64,000 nucleotides of DNA, taken from contig NC_083692.1 of the NCBI RefSeq assembly GCF_033118175.1, positions 17,914,501 through 17,978,500 of the forward strand, read 5' to 3'. Positions 56,046-64,000 of this stretch are shown piece by piece. The first letter of the stretch is position 1. Every line of letters starts with the position of its first letter. Under the pieces are notes generated by a model. It saw only the letters and a program-made list of their open reading frames with translations, did not search any database and was not told the origin of the DNA. The DNA comes from Dama dama. Lineage: Eukaryota; Chordata; Mammalia; Artiodactyla; Cervidae. The position numbers and the translations under genes are program-made.

Positions 56046-56729
56046 CTCTCAAGCATAAACAGCCTAGTAAAATTTTTAAAATGAAGTGCCTCAAGCAGAT
56101 GTCTCGCACATAATCACTTGGTAGGTTTGGGATGAGTGAAGGCTTCTTCCGGGGTCTTTCAGAAATCTGGTCCCAGGATAGAGTTCCAGACCCTGGTAGG
56201 GCAGGCTGGCTACAGACTGCCAAGACTTTGACCAGCCCCTGAGAAGTATATCCTTGACCCAGGCACCAGCTGCCTCTGTCTACAACAAACCTGTTCGGGC
56301 AGGTCCAGAAGTGGGTAAACTCATCTGAGGTTGCAGGCCTGTGTTTGCTGTCCAATTAGGCAGGCCAGCTAAGCTGTCTGTGAGTGTGTTTGTGTGTGTG
56401 TGCATGTTGAGGGTGGGTATACACAGAAGGGAGATGGGTCCCAGAGACCACAGGCTGGGAGCTCCAGATTCAGGAGGTGGGTGTCTCATGGCCAATTTGG
56501 TGGTGGTGAGAGGTCCGTATACCAAGTTCCTCAAGGCTTTGGGAAGAGGTCCAAGCTCAACCTCCCCAGCCTAAAGGCCTCTCCTCCTCCTCTGATCTGT
56601 GCCCAAAGGCCCTGACTCATGTTTTCTTTCCCTTCACCTCTTTACCTCCCCAGCCTCTTCCTTTTTTCCTGCGCTTCTTTGGAATTCATACAACGCCAGC
56701 TTGTGGCGAGGGTGGAGGTGCAGTGGAGG

Positions 56730-56860
56730 GAGGAGCGTGATGAGCTTTGGAGTCCAGTAGGCCTGGTTTGGATCCTGGGTTTTGCCACCCGTGAGACCCG
56801 TGAGCTGGGGGCCAGTGACTTACGGTCTCCACAGCGCGTGTGCCCCACAGGTGCTGGGGA
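56730..56860 (+). mobile_element. MIR SINE
   Basis: GAGCTTTGGAGTCCAGTAGG, TGGATCCTGGGTTTTGCC and GCCAGTGACTTACGG match the MIR head and core. Confidence 0.65.
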
Positions 56861-57254
56861 GTGAGCCCCGCCTCCAAGGGCGCTGGAGACCTTTCTCAGG
56901 TGATGCTTGTTCCTTGCCTGTAAGGACGCAGTAAGCACAGCAGTTACTTGACCCAGTGGGTGTGTGTGGAGTCCTGTGGCTCCAAGACTTCACCAGCTCA
57001 CCCCTGCCACCCTCTGGGGGAACTGCAAGTGCCCTGGGAGGTGGGGGCGGGGGAGGAGCACTCTTGGCCAGGCAGGGTGGGCGCCAGGGAGGAGTCGTGC
57101 AGGATTGCCTTCCTAAGAGACCATTTTTAATCTTGTTCCTCCCTGATAAAAACACTTGCCTTCCAGGCTTCCTTTTTGTACATGAGATTCAAAACATAAG
57201 TCCTGGACTCTAGGCTCTAAAGCTCAGTCCCAAAGCATAGCTCTCAAGCCATGA

Positions 57255-57490
57255 TGTAGTGTAGAGGTTTAGTGTACAGGCTCCGGGACCAGATGCAGAG
57301 GCAGGTCATCTGTGTCCGATGCCCAGCTCTATCAGTTATAGGCTGTGTGACCTTAGGCAAGATACCTAGCAACTCTGCCTCACCTGTAAAACAGGCATAA
57401 TAATGATACCCACTTCCTCATATAATGACAATTAAATTCATTTATAAAATGCTTACAAAAGTACCCGGCAAATACAAGCGCTGTGTAGCT
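57255..57490 (+). mobile_element. MIR SINE (near full length)
   Basis: TGTAGTGTAGAGGTTTAGTG head, GTGTGACCTTAGGCAAGATA core and ATAATAATGATACCCACTTC tail segment. Confidence 0.85.
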
Positions 57491-57516
57491 ACTTGCTATT
57501 ATGTATTGTCATCCTT

Positions 57517-57738
57517 GGGTCTTCCCAAGGATGGCTCAGCGGTAAAGAATCTGCTTGCAATGCAGGAGATACAGTAGATGTTGGTTCAGTCCCTGGGTTG
57601 GGAAGATAGTCCCTGCAGGAGGGCATGGCAACCTACTGCAATATTCTTGCCTGGAGAATCCCATGGACAGAGGAGCCTGGGGGGCTACAGTCCACAGGGT
57701 CGCAGAGAGTCAGACACGACTGAGCGACTTAGCACACA
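57517..57738 (+). mobile_element. Bov-tA SINE
   Basis: GGGTCTTCCCAAGGATGGCT to CACGACTGAGCGACTTAGCA. Full length. Confidence 0.93.
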
Positions 57739-59320
57739 AGCGCAGCTGTGGGCCCAGCGTTGTGGGACTCCGAGAAGGACATAAAGAGGGTACGATCCAG
57801 GCCCCTCCTCTCCCCTCTGGGGGTCTGTGTCCCTGGCCACACCACAGCCCTTTTGGATGGTCCTGCTGGACCAGAAGGAGGGGAGAGGGTGATTGCCCGG
57901 CAGGTCCACACTTGGGCAAAATGACACTTGTGTAGAAATTGAGGAGCATGTCCTGGGGCCCTGGGCTGCCCCTCAGGGCACCTTCTCCTCCCCGCTTTTC
58001 CCCTATGAAGTGCCTGAGTTGTGATCTCAGGACCTGGGCAGCCCTCTCTGGCTTCATGCTCAGCTGCCTGGCCCCTCCAGGAGAGGAAAAGGGTGATGCA
58101 GTCTCAAGAGGTGTGAGCTGGGCAGCCAATGAAGCCAACTGCCTGTTCAGTGGTAAAACGTCCACAGTTGACTGCGGTATGAGGGGTCCATGGAGTGGAA
58201 TGCAGTGAGGCTCAGAGAAGTTTCTGGACCCTTGGGAGAAGGAGGCAGCACCCACGTAAGGCTGCTGCGGCACCGGGAGCCAGGCTTCAGTCTCCGGGTG
58301 TGCACGGCTGCGCGCACAGCTCCCCCGGCCTCTGCCTCTTGTCTGCCCACAAGGAAGCAGGGAACTGCGTTCTCTCTCGAGCTGCAGGGAGCAGAGCGGG
58401 GTGCGGTTCTGGGCAGGGAGGTTCCCCAAGTTCTGCCCCCTCCCCATCTGTCAGCCTGGCAGGGGCATCCCCTGGGTGCGTGTGCGCGAGCTCCAGACCT
58501 CTCGGACCTGGGTGTGGCCACAGAGAAAGCTCCAGGCGCAGACCTCAGAGCAAGGGGAGGTGACTCACAGGCGGCCACCTGGGTGGGGCTGGGTGGGGAC
58601 CTCAGGCTGACCAGCGGGCCCAGAGGGGTCAAGTGAGTGGGCACCGCAGGACCAGCAGCAGGGGAGGTCTGGAGACATGTGGGGGGATCTTTGGGGAGGG
58701 CAGCGAGGCATGGGGGTGCCAGGGTTGGCAAGGCAGCATCCTAGGGCCAGACAGCAGGGGCGGGGTGGCCTGGGTCCCCCGGGACTGGCCCACTGACCAT
58801 GTCACCTCCCTTGTCTCTCAAATGTCACGGGCCCAGAGCACCATCCCGGGCAGGAATGCCTGCCATTTCCTTTCTGGTATGGGAGGAGGGAGCTATTTGA
58901 TTCCTGGCACAAGATGATCCTGTCTCTCCAGGGACCACCATGTCACTGGGGCAACCGTGACTTTTTAGACATCCTTCCTCAAGCCATGTTAAACCTGCTC
59001 CATGTGACATGACCCTGGGACCATGTCTTCTGGAAATCCTGTCTCTTTCCTGCCACATCCTCCTGCTATCTGATGACGGATAATACAGTGTGGAGGCAGG
59101 ACAGTAAGGTTTAGGAGGATGCCGATTCCCCCAGGCCAGGCCTGCCAGGAAACCCAAGGGCCTGGGGATAAAGAATGCAGTGAGGGTAGTCAAGGGAAAC
59201 TTCTAACCACATAGCTCCTGGCCAGAGTAGACTTTTGGGGTTCATCTCCCAACTCCTCCACTTTCTACACTGTGCTGTCCAATGCAGTAGCCATCAGCCA
59301 TGAAGGGACTGTTTAAATTT

Positions 59321-59543
59321 GTGCGTGTGTGCTAAGTAACTTCAGTCGTGTCCAACTCTGTGTGACCCTATTGACTGTAGTTCACCAGGCTCCTCTCTCC
59401 ATGGGATTCTCCAGACAAGAATACTGGAGTGGGTTGCCTTTCCCTTCTCCAGGAGATCTTCCCAACCCAGGGATTGAATCCGGGTCTCAGGTCTCCTGCA
59501 ATAGCAGGCGGGTTCTTTACCACTAGAGCCGCCTGGGAAACCC
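59321..59543 (-). mobile_element. Bov-tA SINE
   Basis: Reverse orientation, from CTTCAGTCGTGTCCAACTCT to GAGCCGCCTGGGAAACCC. Short flanking repeats TAAATTT (59315 and about 59549) may be the TSD. Confidence 0.92.
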
Positions 59544-59689
59544 TCTATAAATTTAACGTCAAACTCTGTTCCTCAGTCACACTAATCGCATTTCCAAGTG
59601 CTTCAAAGCCTCAAGAGGCCAGTAGTTAGCATTTTGGATGGCACGGACTATAGAGATTTCCACTATCATAGGAAGTTCTATTGGACAGT

Positions 59690-59875
59690 GTGATTCTAGT
59701 TGAATGATCCTGGACAAGTCCTTAAGCTCTCTGTGCCTCCGTTTCGTTTTCTGAACAACGGGTTAATAACAGTAGCTAGGCCCTAAGGTGGTTGTGAAGA
59801 ATAGATGACATAGTGCAGATATAATAATTAGTACACAGCACAGAGTTAGTGCTCAACCAGTGTTCATTATTATTG
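59690..59875 (+). mobile_element. MIR SINE
   Basis: CTGGACAAGTCCTTAAGCTC, CTGTGCCTCCGTTTCG and ACAGAGTTAGTGCTCAACC match MIR. Confidence 0.75.
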
Positions 59876-60590
59876 TCTAGGACAAGTAAAACAGAGTTCA
59901 AGTTCTCCCCTCCTTACCGTGACACCTGGGAACCCACCAACTTCTGGCAACTCTGATACCCAGAGGCTGGGGAGTGGCTGCTGTCTCAGCCAAGCCTGGG
60001 CCTCACCTGCTTGGCCCCCCAGACAAAACATCACCGTGAATCAGCAGGCTCCTGGCTCTGTGACAAGGCCATCGTGCCCCCTCTTCCTCAGCCCTCACAG
60101 CTGGGTGTCCCCTTGTTCCTTGTGGAGGCCGGGTAGATTTGCAGCAGGGGGCTGGAGTGTGATGTCTGGAAACAGTCCCTTGGGTCTCTGAGGATTTGGT
60201 ACAAGGGTCATCTGATCGTGATCTGGGTGTGAGACCTGCTTGGCCAGCGAGGGGGAGAGAGGAAGCAAAGTATCATGAGGGCTTCCCCACTGCCTCCCCA
60301 GGACCCAGATTCTCAGGGGTGACTGAGCCCCTTGGGAGGTGCCAAGGCGTGTTACGAGCCTGTACGAGCCGGGCTTGCAGTCATGGGAAGGCCAGGAGCA
60401 TGCCTCCAAGCAGAGGGCCATGAAGTTGGAGCAACGCCCTCCTGTTCTGGTGTTCTCTCCTCTCCCCTTCTACCTCTCCAGTGCCAGCGTTGTTGATTCC
60501 CAGGCCCCTCCTCTGCCCGCCTTTATTTTCTCTTTTACTCCCGTGTTTCTCGAAGGGTTTCCGTGTCAAAGGACCTGGCAGTCATAAGCA

Positions 60591-60960
60591 ATACCATGGA
60601 CGATCAATGCAATCAATTCCATGATTAGAGCTGGGGACAGTTTTATTAGCAGAAACTATGACGGTCGTCTGTGTGCGCTAAATAAAAAACTGGGTCTAGG
60701 CTCACGCACGGAGCCCTGAAAAGAGCAAGCCGTCGAGTGAAATGCAATGGGCTGGTGCCACATTTTCCCGTCAATATTCCTTCACTGCTTGTTCATTGGC
60801 TTTATCGTGTGCTAGCAGACAAGCGGTAGCAGATGCCAAAGTTTGGAGACAAATTTATGGAAGCAAAACCCAACACTGAGACTCGTCTGTTCATTAACAT
60901 ATTTCCCTCTTTGAAACTGAGACGTGGAAGCAGACGCAATGCTTCAGTCCAGCAGCGGAA
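60591..60960. promoter_or_regulatory. Candidate conserved non-coding element in intron 3
   Basis: No repeat recognised. About 14 CpGs are kept in roughly 350 bases of only moderate GC content, unlike the surrounding intron. It includes AT-rich factor-like motifs such as CTAAATAAAAAAC, GTCAATATTCC and GGCTTTATCGTG. The enhancer function is inference. Confidence 0.35.
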
Positions 60961-61204
60961 CTCTGGACTGGTTTGTCATGCATACTCTCTTGGAATGATA
61001 TCATCCCTGAACCCCCAGCTCTCCGCTGGGACTCCCTTGACTGTGTCTGCAGCCCCAGCCCCTCTCCTGAGGGCTGCAGCCCAGGTGTTTCCATCGGCAC
61101 ATCCATCCTGAGACACCAGCACTCGTCAGGTCCCACTTCTTGGCTCTCTCCTTGAGATCTTGGCTCTTGGATCGCCCTCCACCCCTTCGTCTGAGCCACA
61201 GCTG

Positions 61205-61590
61205 GGAACTCTTTATGTATTAAATATCCTTTGAATCCATGCCCTCTTCTTGGTCCCGTCCTTGGTCCCTACTAGCCTAGACCACAGCCAAAGCCTTCCA
61301 GCTGGCCTCCAGCCCTCCCCTCTCTGGTCTATCCACCAGCAGGCCATCTTTCATCAGAATAATAAACCTTCGAAAAGCCCATCCCATCACGTCCCAGCCC
61401 TGCTCAAAGACCACCAGCATCTCAAGGCTGGTATATGACTCTCCCTGTACCTCACACCTTTGCTGGAGTGCTGATTCCCTTGCTCAGTCTCCACTGGGGC
61501 AGAGGGTGAGACAGTCTTTGCCATCCTTGGACCTGGATGCCTGGCATGTGGCAGGCATTTCAGTAAGTGCTTCTTGAATGAGTAAAAGAG
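61205..61590 (+). mobile_element. L2 LINE 3' portion
   Basis: CAGCCCTGCTCAAAGACCAC, GGCATGTGGCAGGCATTTCA and CTTCTTGAATGAGTAAAAG follow L2 to its 3' end. Confidence 0.7.
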
Positions 61591-61779
61591 GGTGGACTGC
61601 TCCAGAATCTCTAGGGATTCCCCCTGACCCATGCAATGCAGCCCAGACATCTCCCTGATATTTCAAGCCCTCGACCACATGAACCCAAACCTATGCTCAC
61701 AGCCTCAGTGAAATGGCAATGGAGCAATGGCAAGTGGTAGGGCGGCTTGAGGATAAACTTACCTGGTGTGTTAACCGGG

Positions 61780-61955
61780 CTTCTGTACTCACGAGTTCTG
61801 CGATCTTCAGAACTTCCCTGCCCTCTGTTTTCTTGACTGTAAAATGGGGATAATGAGTAGCTCTTAGGGTTATGGAGAGGCTTTCGTGAGATAGTGCATG
61901 TGACGTGCTCAGTTGGCATACAGCCTGGCACAGAGCAAGCATTCATTAAATTGTA
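61780..61955 (+). mobile_element. MIR SINE
   Basis: GACTGTAAAATGGGGATAAT, TATGGAGAGGCTTTCGTG and GCCTGGCACAGAGCAAGC match MIR. Confidence 0.8.
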
Positions 61956-62001
61956 GCACTCGTTTATTCCCCTACCACCCACTTCCCACTGCCCCCCACA
62001 A

Positions 62002-62028
62002 TATACACACACACACACACACACACAT
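62002..62028. repeat. (AC)n microsatellite
   Basis: About 12 AC units between ATAT and ATAGG. Confidence 0.92.
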
Positions 62029-62147
62029 AGGAAATCACTTATTAATTCCCAGGGTATCCTTCCAAGTTTGCTTTAGGAATATGCAAATAAATTCAACATG
62101 TATCCTTATTTTTTCTATTTTTACACAAAAGTTTACATGCCCCACAG

Positions 62148-62443
62148 CAGGAGTCAGCAAACTTCTTCCATAAAAAGCCAGATAGTAAATATTTTAGGCT
62201 TTGTGCAACATATGGTGTCTGCAACTACTCAGCCCTGCCATTGTAGAGCAAAAGCAGTTGTAGACAATGAATGTGGCTGTGTTCCAATTAAAATGTATTT
62301 ATGGAAACTTAAATTTGAATTTCGTATCTCTTTCTCATGTCATGAAATATTCTTCTTCTTTTGATTTTTTCCAACCATTAGAAATATAAAATACGATTGT
62401 TAAGTCACAGTCTGTGCAAAAACAGTCGGTGGGCCAGATTTAG
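62148..62443 (-). mobile_element. Non-autonomous DNA transposon (MER type)
   Basis: CAGGAGTCAGCAAACTTCTT, GATAGTAAATATTTTAGGCT and a right end with GTGGGCCAGATTTAGGC match the complement of a common mammalian DNA-transposon repeat with GGTCAGCAAAC termini. The family name is uncertain. Confidence 0.7.
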
Positions 62444-62752
62444 GCTTTTTTTTTTTTTTCACTTTTCTATATATCTTGGAGAGCTTTTCTTATGGATGTA
62501 GAAGAGCTGTGTCTTTCTGTTTTGAGGGCATAGGACTCCATCCCATGGCTGTCTCTTAGTTTGTTTAACCAGCCTCCTACTAAGGGACACTTAAATTGTT
62601 TCTATTCTTTACAAAATATTTTGCTCTTATGGGAAACAGGGCTACAATGAATGATCTTGTTCATCCATCATTGTGGACATTTAAAAGTGTCTTAGGGCAG
62701 ATTCCCCTAGAGGTGGAGCTGGAACATGAATTGGGATGTGTGTGATTTTGCG

Positions 62753-63052
62753 GGGAGAGGGAAACAAAATGGAAAGGTGGTCAGAGCCAAGCAAGGACTG
62801 GTTCTGGGAAAATCAAGCGGAGGCCGAACTGAAAGTGGAGCTTGGAGAGTTGTCCCGCCTTGAGGCGAGGGGGTGGGGCTTTTAAACTTCCGGTTCCGGC
62901 AGTCATTAGTTTCGTGGTCATGGTGGTGGAAGGAGCCTGTGAGGTGGTGGCCTTCCGTCCAGGAGCAGTTTGTGTGGGCTGCACCGGCCATGGAGTGGAA
63001 GGGACAGGGCGGCCGCAGGCGGACCTGCAGGGGCAAAACATCGATGTATTAG
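62753..63052. other. GC-rich segment of unknown origin inside the L1M copy
   Basis: GC-rich, with CpGs and a promoter-like CTTCCGGTTCCGGC near 62890. It does not match the L1 on either side or the BovB on its right. It could be a captured 5' leader or retrocopy fragment. No convincing protein was recognised in any frame. Confidence 0.5.
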
Positions 63053-63061
63053 GGTGTGGAT

Positions 63062-63305
63062 CAGTTCAGTTCAGTTCAGTTGCTCAGTCGTGTCTGACTC
63101 TTTGTGACCCATGGACTGCAGCACGCCAGGTCTCCCGGTCCATCACCAACTCCCGGGGTTTACCCAAACTCATGTCCACTGAGTTGGTGATGCCATCCAA
63201 CCATCTCATCCTCTGTCGTCCCCTTCTCCTCCTGCCTTCAATCTTTTCCAGTATCAGGGTCTTTTCAAATGAGTCAGTTATTCACATCAGGTGGCCATCA
63301 GGTGA
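63062..63305 (-). mobile_element. BovB LINE 3'-end fragment
   Basis: Reverse orientation, starting with four CAGTT/TCAGT repeats typical of the BovB 3' terminus, then GTCGTGTCTGACTCTTTGTG, ending in the CAGGTGGCC region. The TSD GGTGTGGAT is at 63053-63061 and 63306-63314; the first base of the element overlaps it by one. Confidence 0.92.
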
Positions 63306-63869
63306 GGTGTGGATGGGCGTTGCCAAATTGCTCTCCATATAGGCTGTATGGATGAACATTCCTACCAGCAGCATCTGAGAGTACCTGTTTCTTCAGGATC
63401 TCACCAAATTAACCTGTTATTAAACTTTTGGATTTTTTGCTCATCTGATGGATTGAAAAAGGCTACCTGAGTTGTTTCCATTTGCACATCTCAGAATGAG
63501 AAAAGTTGAGCATATTTTCACATATTGAAGAAATACATGGGTCTTCCCCCCCGCCCCCACCATGAACTGTTCATATTCCTTTGCTGATTTTCCTTCTAGG
63601 GTTATTGGTCTGTCTTTTCTGTTTCTAGGAGCTCTTTAAATCTTATGAAGATTGGTTCTTTGTCTGTAATATAAATTGCACATGTTTTTCCCATTTTGTC
63701 ATTTGTCTTTTTACTTTGTTTAAAGCGGTTTTGGCCAAGCAGAGATTTTTTGATCATAGGGTTGTCTGGACAAGTAAATTATATGTTACATAAAACAGCT
63801 AGAATGATGTCTGCTACCTGGTAGGCATTGAAAGGATGTTTTTTCCTTCCCTCCCCTCCATTCTGTGCT

Positions 63870-64000
63870 TCATCCAACTGTGCTCATTATCCTTCCTTAA
63901 ATATGACCCGTGCTTCCTGCCTTCATTCATTTTCTTATGTGGAATGTCTTCCTCTTCATTTTGGTCTGTGAAAATCCTACTCATCTCTTAAGCCCTAGCT
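63870..64000 (+). mobile_element. L2 LINE fragment
   Basis: TTCCTGCCTTCATTCATTTT and GAAAATCCTACTCATCTCTT resemble L2. It continues past the window. Confidence 0.5.

Larger units (their letters stand above)
62457..63760. mobile_element. Ancient L1M copy, interrupted
   Basis: The left part (62457 to about 62752) includes AGGGCTACAATGAATGATCT. The right part (about 63306-63760) includes TTGCCAAATTGCTCTCCATA, TTGAGCATATTTTCACATAT and TGTCATTTGTCTTTTTACTT. The parts are collinear with the old L1 consensus; foreign sequence at 62753-63305 separates them. Confidence 0.75.
41363..64000 (+). other. LTBP2: LTBP2 intron 3 (partial, continues past the window)
   Basis: At least 22.6 kb of a phase-2 intron with donor GTGAGT. 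I searched both by frame and by eye for the expected next LTBP2 segment (linker, KIKIVFTPT region and second EGF) and did not find it, so exon 4 should lie beyond 64000. Contents are MIR and L2 copies, Bov-tA SINEs including an inverted pair, a nested L1-type repeat stack (47202-48140), CA microsatellites, an old L1M copy with an insertion (62457-63760) and stretches without recognised repeats (42070-44480, 45290-46550, 51100-53120, 53880-55510, 58000-59300, 60000-61190). Confidence 0.85.

Noticed and set aside
58190..58636. Open frames of 120-150 codons in GC-rich sequence of intron 3
   Set aside because: Several overlapping frames on both strands with biased composition. No family motif or consistent splice sites.
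41363..64000. Search for LTBP2 exon 4 and later exons
   Set aside because: No frame matching the expected linker, second EGF or hybrid domain was found, so none is annotated. The exons should lie beyond the window.

Overview
The window is ordinary mammalian nuclear DNA from a ruminant, most likely a bovid. The evidence is the dense set of Bov-tA/Bov-A SINEs, several 3' ends of the RTE-type LINE BovB, a ruminant L1 3' end, and older shared mammalian repeats (MIR, L2, MER5A-like, L1M) in multi-kilobase non-coding DNA. It holds no bacterial genes, CRISPR array, rRNA or tRNA gene. Cattle, sheep and goat cannot be told apart from this sequence alone.

One protein-coding gene can be supported: the 5' part of LTBP2 (latent TGF-beta binding protein 2) on the + strand. 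Three coding exons join in frame with canonical splice sites. Exon 1 (CDS 17749-18224) carries the start codon, signal peptide and basic arginine/proline-rich N-terminus. Exon 2 (24849-24919) is a small cysteine-rich exon with an N-glycosylation sequon. Exon 3 (41116-41362) carries the first EGF-like domain and the start of the following linker. Together they encode about 265 residues, roughly 15% of a protein I remember as about 1,820 residues in human. Exons 4 onward were not found, so they should lie beyond 64000. Exon 1 sits in a CpG island (about 16790-18270) with a TATA-like box near 17396.

Layout: 1 to about 17400 is 5' intergenic DNA with L2, L1M, MIR, BovB and Bov-tA copies and one hAT element with a perfect 8-bp target duplication. 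17400-18224 is the promoter, leader and exon 1. 18225-24848 is intron 1. 24920-41115 is intron 2, with two BovB fragments, a rearranged Bov-A/CA block and a CpG-retaining non-repeat stretch. 41363 to beyond 64000 is part of intron 3, with a head-to-head Bov-tA pair inside a MIR, a triple-nested L1-type repeat, several non-repeat blocks and an L1M copy interrupted by GC-rich DNA.

I found no new molecular system. The points most worth a second look are the inverted SINE pair, the nested insertion stacks, the Bov-A/CA tandem block, the CpG-retaining intronic blocks that could be enhancers, and the GC-rich fragment inside the L1M copy. Repeat names come from remembered consensus sequences, not from a search. 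Repeat edges are approximate unless a target-site duplication (TSD) is given.
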